18,905 bases of DNA from Allomyces macrogynus ATCC 38327 (GCA_000151295.1 GG745345.1:552788-571692), one strand, 5' to 3'. Shown: positions 10,335 through 18,905, counted from the first letter of the stretch. Made by a program: numbers and translations. Notes: generated by a model not told the origin, from the letters alone.

Positions 10335-10955
10335 GGAGGAGGCACGAGGGTTTGGCTTTTTGGTTATTAGTTGTGTGGTTTTGGGTTGGTCGCCGCGACG
10401 CACTTTTGGATCAGTGTTTTGGTGTTCGTTTTTTGGCTGTTTTTGGCTGTTTGATGGCGTGCCGTGCCATGCTGTTGCTGATGCCGGCCGTCTCCTCTCT
10501 TGTACATAATCGACCGTCTCAGACCTGGCGACCGCAGGCGGTACCAAAATGGGGAATAGAGGAAAGCAATTTTGTCGTGACGTCTTGAGAAAGCTCTCAA
10601 TGCACGAGGAACGTTGATGCTGGATGCCGCTGCGGTTTCGCTGCGTCATGGTTGGCGGCCTTATGGATCCGGTCAGCATACAATCTGCCAGAGGCGGGAA
10701 TGTAAAGTTACGCGGCACGACAACACTCCACCTTCGGTCGCTTTTTGAATGGCACTAGAATGTACGAGGGAGGGCGAGTACGTTTGAGCCAGGCGACCGA
10801 GATCCATTTGTGCCAATTTCGCCCGTATTCTCTCTCAAAGTGGGATGCACCAGTCCAGATTGCGTTGCGGTTTATCAATCAGTCGTGAGTGGAGTGTTAC
10901 AACTACGACTGCTTGAGAATATCAATGAAAGAACTACTTACACCAAATCCAACCC
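10335..10955. other. 3' flank of RhoGEF gene, no gene seen
   Basis: The first ~170 bases are rich in T and TTTGG/TTGGT repeats, typical of a 3' untranslated and cleavage region. No exact AATAAA occurs near. The remainder shows no convincing coding sequence and is visibly less GC-rich than the gene. Confidence 0.45.
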
Positions 10956-11503
10956 TCACCAAAGCGGGCCACTATTGCTCCACCGAAAGAAGAGAAAAGA
11001 AGAATCACATCTTGTCAGTCCGAACTGCCGCCACGTCTTGCTCAACCGGGTATGCGTGACGCCGCGCTCCTCGGTCGAAACAGCATCCCCACGCGCCGCC
11101 AAGCGGCGAGGGCGCTGAACAAGAGCGACCACGCCAGCCGCCGCCGCGACAAGCACCACGGCACTGGCCGCTGCAGTGGTCTCATCTGCGGTCGTCGCGG
11201 CAGCCGCGTCGTTCAGTTTCAGCGAACCGCTCGTTCGATCAGTGCACGTCGACGACGACAAGACATCCTTCGGCGCCCAGCCGAGTAGAGGGCCGTTGAA
11301 CCGTAATGGGAGTAGTAAATGAACATGGTCCATTGATCGAGGGCCGTCGTAATCGGCGTTATCGCCAACGTCGGAGACGCGTGGGCGAGCAGGGCGAGGA
11401 CGAGCAGAAGCTTGAATGAGGGCAACGACGGGGCTATGGTGGGGTGATCCTGAGAGCTTGACGAAAACAGGAAGAGGGACAACTCAAGTGGGACCCCCTT
11501 CAT
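10956..11503 (-). pseudogene. possible small secreted/membrane protein, split between two frames
   Basis: On the minus strand the frame starting at 11503 contains a strong signal-peptide-like core (FKLLLVLALLAHASPTLA) followed by a plausible extracellular stretch up to GSTALYSAG. After that it turns Arg-rich and stops at 11219. The neighbouring frame (ending 10956) takes over with GWAPKDVLSSSTCTDRTSGS, then an Ala/Thr-rich linker and a hydrophobic span (ASAVVLVAAAAGVVALV). Together this is the layout of a small surface protein with an N-terminal signal and C-terminal membrane or GPI-type segment, with a one-base frame conflict near 11275-11290. It may be a broken gene, a sequencing indel or an unrecognised intron. 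The start is also unsure, because the signal core lies about 28 residues into the frame. Confidence 0.35.
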
Positions 11504-12774
11504 TTTGAAGCAAAATCGAGCCCAGTTAAGGACAACGAAGTGAGCACTTCATGAGCGAAGTGCGCCCCAGGGAAGCCCCGAAACGAAACAACGGAGCGTA
11601 CTCCACGATGACGCACGGTCCAACTCTGGGTTTGCGGTGTGCTGGGAACGGCTCACCGGCAAACCGCAGGCCTGGTTGTCGCCACGATACGCCCTCAGCA
11701 CAAATCTTGCGTCCGCGCAGACGCAGCAGCGGCATGCACGTCCAGTCCAGAAAGGGTCAGGGACTTTTCCAGGCTGCTCAACACCTCCCCCGGTGCCGTA
11801 AGGCGTGCGGGGGGTCGGCGGCGGGTCGGTGGCGGCGGCGCGCCAGCTCCTGGGCCGGCTGATGCCGGCCGCGCACCCGCCGCTCTCCGTGAACATAATT
11901 GGAAGCACGATGTACACCTCCCGAACGAGTCTAAGCCGGCGGATGACAACGCGGAGGATCCGTGGATCAAGGTGCAGAACGACAGGTGCGGCGAGCACGC
12001 GCGGTGCCCATGTGCGACCGTGTTCGTGCGCTGCACGACAAGATATCTTGTGACGCGCGGAACGTTGTTGGACGTGGTGCATGGCGGCGACCCTTTTTTG
12101 GTTTCTGGATTTGTGATCTGAGCGCTGGCAGTGCGTCCTGGCCGCCGTTCGCCGAAGTGCTCGTGTGCCCGGTTCCTGGCGCCAGAATTGGCAGGAGCGC
12201 AGCGAGGTAGTGGCGCGTTGGAGCGGCCGTTCGTCCCCCTGCCTGCTGGCTCAGCTAGGATAGGGCTGTTCTGTCGCTTCGGTGTTGTTTCCCGAGTATT
12301 TACATCCGCGGTTAAGACGCAATAAACCTCTTCCGCACCTCTCTCAGCGCCTTCCGCCCCTCCCCGCACCCGCCCACTGCCGACTGAAGCGAAGGACCGC
12401 TCATGTGGCGGCGAGCACACTGAGGTGCTCATTGCATGAGGCACTAGCTGCGCCGAGTGCTAGGGTCATAGTGCGAGTGCGATTCCTTGAATGTCGCGGG
12501 ACTTGCACGTCTGGTCGACACGGGGGGGGGGGGGGGGATGCCATAGCGAATTGGGCGTCGGTCGCGTTCTTCAGGTGGGCAGGATCGTTGCAGTGTTGGA
12601 TATGACAGCGATGACTTTAAAGTGCGTGACCACGGCTTGGACGGTAGGCACGGACATTGGGAGGAAGAGTTTGTGATCTTTCTTACGCTCTGGCGTCTTG
12701 CACGACCCGCGGGTCCTGGCCCGCCGACGTGAGGAGGAACACGGTGCTATCTATCTTGCACGCGTGTGTGATAA
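11504..12774. other. region without a supported gene
   Basis: Long overlapping frames lie on both strands (+ 11639-12121; - 11695-12444). The + frame holds a less biased stretch (WKHDVHLPNESKPADDNAED) that could be an exon or relic of an unknown gene, and an AATAAA lies 200 bases after its stop (12321-12326). A 7-bp hairpin, GGCCGGC/GCCGGCC with a TGAT loop, lies at 11853-11870. A run of 16 G is at 12522-12537. None of this is enough to call a gene. Confidence 0.35.
12522..12537 (+). repeat. poly-G tract, 16 nt
   Basis: Sixteen consecutive G. The tract can form G-quadruplex structures, is replication-unstable, and its length is easily misread. It lies 240 bp before the RhoGEF tail duplicate. 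Confidence 0.92.
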
Positions 12775-13056
12775 TGTCATCGTTGTAGTTGTACGACGAT
12801 TTGGCTGCAGCAGCCGAGTACTCGATGTCGCCGCCGTCGCTAACAATGGGAAGTTCCGCTGCCACGTACAATACTCCAATACAGGGTACGATGCACCATT
12901 CCCGCCGGCACTCGATCCATCACACCCCGCGTCTGTGGGCCCGCAGTGGCAGGACGCAACGTGTTTTCCCGCGGGCGTGATCGGGGTGGGTCTGGGCTCG
13001 GGCCGACGTCCTGGCTGCAAGGGTCGGCGTTGGATGTGCTCAAGTCGAATAGAGGA
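12775..13056 (+). pseudogene. decayed duplicate of the RhoGEF C-terminal coding region
   Basis: This stretch aligns end to end and in the same orientation with about 10055-10330, the last ~90 codons of the RhoGEF gene. Shared landmarks in order: TACGAC; GCCACGTAC; a GGGTACGA block encoding YDAPFPP-x-LDPSHPA; TGATCGGGGTGGGT against TGGTCGGGGTGGAGGT; and GGGTCGGCGTTGGATG followed by GCTCAAGTCG. The peptide GYDAPFPPALDPSHPASVGP differs from the parent at only two positions. The copy has several small indels, so the homologous peptide jumps between frames, and the parent stop is lost. Only the tail is recognisable; no DH or PH remnant was seen upstream. It was probably made by local duplication and then lost its function. 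Confidence 0.88.
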
Positions 13057-14147
13057 CATCAACGCAAATGTGAAACGTCGTCGGGAAAGCAGCGCGTCAT
13101 TTGCCATGTCGATCCTGGTGTGAAAATTTTTGCGGACGAGAGGTCAAATCGTGATTGCTGTCATGCTGCGGATCAAGGCATAATGATATATGCGTCCGCG
13201 ACGGAGGAGGCGTGGGCTTGTGTGAAAGTCGCGGTTGTTGATGGTTGATGCATATGTAAATGGTTGGAAGACGTTGGGCCGTCTTTCAAACACTTCTTCT
13301 TGTCTGGTTGAGCAACAACGCAAGTGCACCGACACGACACATTGCAGAATGAAGATCGTCGGCTCCGTGTCCTTGTCCTTGGAATCACCCCATCACATCG
13401 GCTCGATAATGAACCCGCCCTTTATTACGTGAGTCTGAAATGGCAAACCCACATCATATTGTGAGCGAGGATATTATTCTGCCTAGGAACATTGGGACAA
13501 CCGTGCTGGTTTGGAGACGTGCGGGTGACGACCACCATTCTGTACAGAGACGAGCGACGTGGGGAATATTTCTCTGGAGATGGCTTCATCCGAATTAGCG
13601 ATGCCCCCAGGCGGCCAGCACCTAGTTTTCAGAACTTATTGCCATGTGTTTGTCAGAATGGGCATGCTCACAATTCAAGATAAACTCGCAGTCATCCGCG
13701 GCCGCAGAATTCGCGGCATTAGACTCTCAGCACGCACACGGCGTCTGGTTTTTGATGTCTGGTCGCTGGGCAGTGAGGGGGGTTTTTTGGGCTCGCGCAC
13801 CCACCGCCAGAATACGTCGTTGCGACTTGCGGTCGATTGCAGTTGGTCTCATCTGCCATTAGACACCAAGTCGCGCAGCTGTTCAGCCACGGTCGGCTGC
13901 CCAGCTCACAGTGCCGATGCTCGCGCAGGAAACAGTGGAGAGCGTGGAGAGCCAGCGAACAATGATACTATCGGGCTGACGACTGGTCTCAACAAAGCAT
14001 GGCTTGGTGCACAAGGCAACAGCGTGAAAGAATTAATGATGACAATGTATGCATGTCACAGGTCGCTGCACTTTTGCTACTCTTGCTGTGTCCACAAAAC
14101 AACCGGTAGAAGGCGCTGCCCCTGAATTGGCGCTTGAATAGAGAGAA
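13057..14147. other. gene-poor, lower-GC region with possible mobile-element debris
   Basis: Base composition is more balanced than in the left half of the window. Short open frames (13235-13432, 13559-14125) have no recognisable domain except the weak RNase H-like match listed separately. Nothing else can be supported. Confidence 0.35.
13629..13760 (+). mobile_element. possible Ty1/copia-type RNase H fragment
   Basis: In frame from about 13629, the translation contains INSQSSAAAEFAALDSQHAH followed by GVWF. This resembles the copia RNase H signature 'SS-x-EAE-[FY]-x-AL ... W'. The flanking frame is broken, no LTRs or integrase motifs are seen nearby, and the expected downstream 'KH-I-D' motif is not clear. 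It is at best a short, degenerate relic and may be coincidence. Confidence 0.27.
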
Positions 14148-16001
14148 CTAGTTGGCTCGACTGGGCTGTCCCAAACTTGGCGGTAGGAACAGATCGCTCG
14201 AGGTATTGCGCCGCAATGGCGCTGTCTGCGACGCATCAGCAGGGCCTGAAATGTCTGGATGAGTGGCTGACGCCCCACTTGCATTTGACTGGGTCCGCTC
14301 GGCCTCCACTGCTGCGCGCGTCTGGTCCTGCACCCACTTCAGGAAGAGACGCGCCATATCAATGGGAGGAGCCGAGTCAGGGGAGGGGTCGTGTTCAAAC
14401 TGAGGCGGTGCACGACTGCTACTGGTGACGCTAGCGCTGGTGTCGTGATGGTGAACAACCGAGTCGTCTTCCCCCATCAGGAGGCGTCGCTGCGCCCGAC
14501 GGCGTTGCTGCCGCCGCACCCATACAACGAGAATCGCGAACACGCCCAGCAGGACAATTGTGCTGGCAATCGTTGTCGCAATCACCAGGGTCAGTGACAC
14601 TCCCGTCACCATCCCGCCACCAACATTGGCTGTGCCATTCACGGGCGGGGTGTAGTAGGAAGGCGTGTAAGTTGCTACCCATGCAAACTTGAGCGCGTCG
14701 TCGCCCGCGGGCGTGATTTTGATGGCCTTGAACAGACTCTTGGGCGTACCGCCAATGAGAAACAAATGCGAGTCGTGGATCACCATGGCCTGCTCAGAAA
14801 TTGCATCCACGCCAGGGGAATCAGTCGTTTCGATGGTCGCAATAACAGGGGCCTTGCCCTTGTCAATGTTGACATACTCCAGCAGCGGCAGGGCAAAACC
14901 CATGATGATCAGGTAACGCGACCCGTTGGGCCCATTAAAAATGACAGACTGGAAGTCATCGCGCTTTGCTGACATTGGATATGGGTACTAGGTGGAATGC
15001 AGAGTGAACAGTCAGAAACAGTCAGAAACAGCATGATTGACAGAAATAACCGTCGAGTACTGGAACCAGTTACCTTGCTCCAGGTCCGTGGCAGCAGTGA
15101 GAAAAGCCAAATGTCGTTGAGCTGGCGGTTGGTACCGTCATTTCCGCCAAGGAGCACCAGACGATTGGGATCAAAGCGAATCAGGCATGCCCACGCCCGT
15201 GGTGGTGGGAGGTCAGTGGACGTGGCAGGCACTTCCGTCACACCAAGCTAACAAATATCAGCGGTCGAAAAGGCAAAATAGTTAGTACCGGCGAGGGAAA
15301 AGCGTCATAATTGCGCATTGGACATGCGTAGGTCCAAGTTCAACAAGAAGCAAAATTACCTTGTCAAACCGCCACAGCGTGTTGGTGACGTTGGTCCAAT
15401 TACCCAAAATATAACTTGATGGATCGTTTGGAGAACCGGTCGTCTTGCCAAACGGCGCTGAGCTTGCCGACCACGCTGGGTGAAAAATAGCCAGTGACGC
15501 GTTGGTCGAGGCAGCCTGAGGCATGATTTCGATAGACGTGGCATGTAAAAGGTCTGGAATGCGCCACATGCGCATCGGTTTGGATTTGGCATCAAGCCCC
15601 GCAAGGAGACGCACTTCAATCACATCTTGGTCCGTTTGAAATGCAAACGACGTGATGGAACAATCAGGTGCTGGCAATTTGAAGAGTGCAGGCTGCACGG
15701 CTGATGACATGGGATCGTCAAGAGTCAATGGCGCAGCAAGATCGATAATGGCCACCTCGTCTAGGTCCACAATTACGAGAACCGTATCCGTGATGAGTTG
15801 TCGACCGCCAAAGACATAAATCTTGCGCTGTTCTGGCAAGTACACGGTTGAGGGCAAAACAAAGGTTGAACGCATGTTCTGCGGCCACGCGGCTTGCACA
15901 ACAACAGGCAGGACGATGCCCAGCACGATGATGGCAACCAGAATTGTCGTGATCACCCATCGTGTCGAGGTCAATCCTTGGACATGGCCTGAGAAAGCCA
16001 T
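14148..16001 (-). CDS. kelch-repeat membrane protein (551 aa)
   Basis: Three minus-strand exons, 16001-15360, 15247-15074 and 14987-14148, join with all junctions in phase 0. The introns are 112 and 86 nt, donors GTAATT and GTAACT, acceptors TAG. The product has 551 residues. A hydrophobic segment at 16-37 (VITTILVAIIVLGIVLPVVV) is a signal peptide or signal anchor. Kelch-type beta-propeller blades follow: KIYVFGGRQLITDTV (60-74), the clear blade RAWACLIRFDPNRLVLLGG ... NDIWLFSLLPRTWSK (232-272), and HLFLIGG (346-352). A second membrane span at about 400-428 is followed by the stop-transfer RRQQRRRAQRR and a ~110-residue Ser/Pro-rich tail. Glycosylation sequons at N167, N201, N204 and N389 lie between the spans, so the propeller is probably extracellular or lumenal. 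Ligand and role are unknown. Codon use and splice sites differ from the GC-rich neighbours. The ATG at 16001 is the first in the frame. Confidence 0.85.
15011..15030 (-). repeat. tandem decamer duplicating an intron branch-point sequence
   Basis: Two exact copies of TGTTTCTGAC (minus strand) lie in the second intron of the kelch gene, and the next bases begin a third partial copy. Each carries the branch-point consensus CTGAC. The candidate branch adenines are at 15022 and 15012, about 34 and 24 nt before the acceptor at 14988. Confidence 0.85.
15281..15287 (-). promoter_or_regulatory. intron branch point TACTAAC
   Basis: An exact TACTAAC, the yeast-type branch-point consensus, lies in the first kelch intron about 33 nt before its TAG acceptor at 15248. 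It strongly supports this intron and the minus-strand gene model. Confidence 0.8.
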
Positions 16002-16098
16002 AACTGGTTGGCCCCTCTTGCAACAAGCCAATTCGAGAAAAAACGCAAACGTCGGATTTCAAGAAAGCTGGAGGGCCGGTGTAGTGTACGCTGCAGCT

Positions 16099-16105
16099 GA
16101 TATAA
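16099..16105 (-). promoter_or_regulatory. candidate TATA element for the kelch gene
   Basis: TTATATC on the minus strand lies about 100 bp before the kelch start at 16001. The spacing fits a transcription start 30 nt downstream and a short leader. This is only a sequence match. Confidence 0.28.
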
Positions 16106-16226
16106 TGTCTGGCGTGTGCAGGAATCGCTGCAAGCGTTGATGTTGGAATGGGCGCAAGGGAACACTGCGGTATGAGATGAGGGCGTTGGTAGTGCCGTCT
16201 GTTGTATATGTATGGCATCCACATAC

Positions 16227-16430
16227 CTGACTATGGTTGTGCTGCGCCCAGAGAAGGTCATGAGAGGTAAGCTCCAGTGAGAACCAAAGCCTTCCACAGC
16301 GATAGTTCCACGTCACAATCGTTCCTTCCAGCTCATCAGCATTGACAATGGGGACCCGCGTAGCGCTAGACCCGCGTGATGACAACAAGAGATTTACGGA
16401 TGCTTCAATTGGCCCAGCAACATTGTTTTG
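16227..16430 (-). other. unassigned exon-like segment upstream of the kelch gene
   Basis: On the minus strand an open frame with a protein-like translation (VPIVNADELEGTIVTWNYRC, then GRLWFSLELTSHDLLWAQHN) ends exactly at CAG|GTATGT, a good donor. A possible acceptor (CTGCAG at about 16092) would lead into a further frame that runs past the kelch start to 15971. This could be the end of another gene, an alternative 5' exon, or chance. Confidence 0.25.
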
Positions 16431-16513
16431 ATGGTCTGCTTGACAGTCGCAACCCCTCCAAGAAGTGTACGATGTGCAGGCCACCCTCAAACATCCAGAC
16501 CATCACCTGCCGC

Positions 16514-16994
16514 TTATCTCGCGTCCATGAAGTTGGCCGTGCTTGCTGTGCACTCTGTGCATGTCGTGCATGCTTCGAGCAGATTTACAATTCGAGGCAA
16601 AGCTTGGCGCGTGCGGCCCAAGACAATCAGAACCCTGCATGACGGCCGACTGCAATTGCCATGGCGCCTTGCCAAATGGAAGGAAACAACGCGAGAGCCC
16701 TCACGTCGCAGAAAAGAGATCTTGGTGCATGGTGGGACCTCCGCCAGAGTCGTCGTGGTCGGCGAGTCGGAATTTTGAGGCCGAAATGGTGGGCTTGCCC
16801 CATGCGGGCCATGCCCGACGCAACGACCTGTTGGCGGTAAGCACAGAATCGCCAATCTTTTTGTTGATGGGCAGCGTGTTGGGATTCACTTCAGTCACGG
16901 CACGAAAGAGGTTGGCAAGGGCGCGGGAGGGTCGCGACCAAAGTAGGCTCGCGAACTGCCAGATCAGGACCGGCAACGACGAAAAGAACGACAT
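16514..16994 (-). CDS. tentative two-exon hypothetical protein (141 aa)
   Basis: Exon 1 (16994-16705) begins MSFFSSLPVLIWQFASLLWS, a hydrophobic, signal-like start, and includes VTEVNPNTLPINKKIGDSVL. It meets a GTGAGG donor; a 55-nt intron ends in TTGCAG, and exon 2 (16649-16514) continues in frame (RVLIVLGRTRQALPRIVNLL) to a stop. An ATG at 17081 would add 29 residues. No family is recognised. The gene lies upstream of the kelch gene on the same strand and shares its lower GC content. It may instead be part of a longer or decayed gene that includes the exon-like segment at 16227-16430. Confidence 0.25.
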
Positions 16995-17081
16995 GCAGCG
17001 CTCATCAAGCATCCGCTGTGAGATGTGATTGATTGATGCGTTGCCCCACACGCTGCCACTTGCTGGATACGATCGACGCAT

Positions 17082-17841
17082 AGCAAGTGGTCCTGAGCAA
17101 TCATGACCAGCGCATCTTCCTGTAAATCACTGAGATTTTGGCACGGAAGGTGCGCCTGATAGGTTGCGAGAGGGTTGGACGCCCGAGGTTCGTGGTGCTT
17201 ATGTGTGGAGTACAGATGATGGCAGATGGCCGCTTGCAGGGTGACCAAACAGTGGAGAGTGCGGAGAAATGGTCGAGGATGATCCCTGCGCCGTGGCACT
17301 TGATCAGCTGGCCAGCTCAGCATGTTGTGCAATTCATTTCCACGGGCTGTGCAGGAGCAAGAGTGCGAATGGTTGCGGTGGAGGACAGGCGAGGACACGG
17401 TCGCGTGATACGTGTGCTTCACCTCCACCGCATCGTCGGCGGTTTTGGGCTGGCGACAGGCGATCTGGCACGACTTGTGCAGCGCGGCCGTTTGCAACGC
17501 TGCCGTCGTCGTCAACGGCCCACCGCCCCGTTTCCCGCCGTATGTCGCCCCGATTCGCACTGCAACCTGCTGCACTATGCTCGCACGATCGGCCTCCTGA
17601 CCGCGCTGGCCGTGGCCGCCCCCATGCTTTGCCTGCAGACTCCCCGCTCTTGCGCCTTGTCCCCGGTCCTGGCCCAAGTGTCCAGCGCCCGGTCGGCTCC
17701 GATTCTTGCCCGTGCCTCGCCCGTGCTCTCTACCGACGCAGTTTCGGTAGTGCTCCCGGCGCCCGCCAGACGTGATTTTCGCGCGACGAGATTCCAGCAA
17801 GAACGCCCCAATCTCTCGCCCATTCATCAAGAAAACGTAGT
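17082..17841. other. intergenic, presumed promoter/leader of the 17842 gene
   Basis: No supported gene. Overlapping frames on both strands, including a very long open minus-strand frame, have no domain-like content. From about 17590 on, the + strand is C-rich with CCC/CTC tracts. The stretch just before 17842 (CATTCATCAAGAAAACGTAG) looks like a short A-richer leader before the ATG. Confidence 0.4.
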
Positions 17842-18905
17842 ATGCCCTCCGCCCCGGTCCATTATGCCCAATCTGCCGCCTCCGTCTCGTCCTCGACTGC
17901 CCCCACCCGTAACGGATACTTGTCCTCGGCCGACCCGCCGACCAGGTGCGCGATCTGTTCTCGCCCGTCGAGAGGGTACTCGTGCTCAGCGCAGAAGTGC
18001 TCATTTGATTGCAAACCTTCTTCTTTCCAGAACGAATCGGCGCCTCTCCAATGGCTTCCATGCGCACCAGCACCTGGAGCCTCTGACCGAGGAGCCTGCG
18101 ACCCCCGGCGTCCATGTCCTGACGGGCGCTGACGATGCTGGCGACCTGGCTGCGCTCAACGACGACGACATTCATTTCCTCGTCCAGGCACAGGCGGGCG
18201 ATCACGGCGACGATGATGACGGCGACGACCAGCATGACGAGTACGGATTCGAAGACGACGACGGCCACCCCACTTTCCACCACCACCTTTCCAACGGTAC
18301 TGGTGGCTCGCGCGATGACCCAATGGACGTTGACGTGGGCCGCCCGGCGTACCACCACCACAACCACATGGCGTGGCAACCTCACCACCCGCACCACGGC
18401 TCGCCGACATCGAGCGCCGACAGCCGCGCGCCGTCGCACATCTACGACGACGACGCCGACGACGACGCGACCGACGAGCTCGAGCGCGTGCTCGCGACAT
18501 TCGACGAAGAGCACGACGACCTTCTCTCGGGCGGCCTGCACCTGACCCCGCACTGGGACCCGGCCGCGACCGCGACGACCGCCCCTCCACCCAAATCGCC
18601 CGCGTTTATTTTGCGCTCCTCGTTCTCGGCGCACACGGCGACACGCCGGATGGACGACGCGGCCAATTCCCCGCTCTACCGGCACTCGATCAACCGCAGC
18701 GCGCCCGTCGCCTCGGCCATGGACACGGTCACGACGCTCGACCCGCACTTGATGCACGGCGACCCGGAACTGATGCAGATCTTGGGGGATATGTCGGCGT
18801 CGGCCACGACGCCCGAAAAGAATGCGACCACGCTGCCGGTTGCAGCGAGCGCACGCTCGATCATTCGTCGTCTGCGGCTGCGGCGCGTCTGCCACGGCAG
18901 GCGTC
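17842..18905 (+). CDS. Asp/His-rich protein of unknown function, 5' part, runs off the window
   Basis: Exon 1 (17842-17945) starts MPSAPVHYAQSAASVSSSTA. An 85-nt intron (donor GTGCGC, pyrimidine-rich acceptor CTTCTTTCCAG) joins in phase 2 to exon 2 (18031 onward), which stays open to the window end: at least 326 residues without a stop. Residues 68-112 are acidic. A His-rich section follows (TFHHH near 116-120, HHHNHMAWQPHHPHH at 143-157), then a second Asp block (YDDDADDDATDELE, 173-186). A less biased part contains SPAFILRSSFSAHTATRR and HGDPELMQILGDM. The His clusters could bind metal, but no domain is recognised. In the last ~25 codons the chosen frame turns Arg-rich while the neighbouring +1 frame becomes Ser/Ala-rich, so a frame change or intron near 18820-18850 is possible. 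Confidence 0.7.

Noticed and set aside
9236..10588. Plus-strand open frame of 450 codons overlapping the RhoGEF tail
   Set aside because: It is an alternate frame of the DH-PH gene's last exon; the frame carrying DH and PH motifs is the real one.
9804..10718. Minus-strand open frame of 304 codons
   Set aside because: It is antisense to the Pro/Ser-rich RhoGEF tail, is Arg-rich and has no domain.
11853..11870. Short GC hairpin (7-bp arms, TGAT loop)
   Set aside because: Such hairpins are expected by chance in GC-rich DNA, and GCCGGC is itself palindromic. It has no link to a gene end.
11639..12121. Plus-strand frame of 160 codons with an AATAAA 200 nt downstream
   Set aside because: Only a short part looks protein-like and the N-terminal half is Gly/Arg-rich noise. 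It is kept as a note, not as a gene.
16964..18895. Minus-strand open frame of 643 codons
   Set aside because: It is antisense to the Asp/His-rich coding exon and continues through noncoding sequence. It is a mix of Arg/Val runs without a domain, and its length comes from codon bias and GC content.

Overview
The window looks like nuclear DNA from a GC-rich, intron-bearing fungus. The best guess is an early-diverging zoosporic fungus (Blastocladiomycota or chytrid type, Allomyces-like). The basis is short spliceosomal introns (about 55-133 nt), many with GTACGT-type donors, third-position G/C bias, Pro/Ser/Ala/Asp-rich low-complexity proteins, and a RhoGEF and a kelch membrane protein in one locus. 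The species is inference. No bacterial operon, rRNA, tRNA or CRISPR feature was found.

Layout, left to right: (i) 1-1068, no convincing gene; (ii) 1069 to about 1910 (+), a small intron-rich gene resembling Mediator subunit 19, with an uncertain 3' end; (iii) 2219-3050 (+), a clean three-exon gene for a 226-residue acidic/coiled-coil protein of unknown function; (iv) 4246-5328 (+), an intronless gene for a disordered 360-residue protein with acidic blocks, four R-[S/T]-x-T-P repeats and an SR patch; (v) 7452-10334 (+), a four-exon RhoGEF (DH-PH) of 866 residues, the most secure gene here; (vi) 10956-11503 (-), remains of, or a poorly resolved gene for, a small secreted/membrane protein; (vii) about 12775-13056 (+), a decayed duplicate of the last ~90 codons of the RhoGEF gene; (viii) 13.6-14.1 kb, a faint trace that may be retrotransposon debris; (ix) 14148-16001 (-), a three-exon kelch-repeat membrane protein of 551 residues; (x) 16.2-17.1 kb (-), unresolved exon-like fragments; (xi) 17842-18905 (+), the 5' part of a spliced gene for an Asp/His-rich protein that runs off the window.

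The genes are unrelated and do not form a visible pathway. The RhoGEF would activate Rho/Rac/Cdc42 GTPases for polarity and the cytoskeleton. Med19 would act in Pol II transcription. The kelch protein looks like a cell-surface or endomembrane protein. I see no clear new multi-gene system. The more interesting signals are local: the dead RhoGEF tail copy, a duplicated branch-point decamer in a kelch intron, the different splice-site and codon style of the kelch gene, the R-[S/T]-x-T-P repeats, a perfect inverted repeat before the RhoGEF gene, and two places where protein-like segments sit in conflicting frames.
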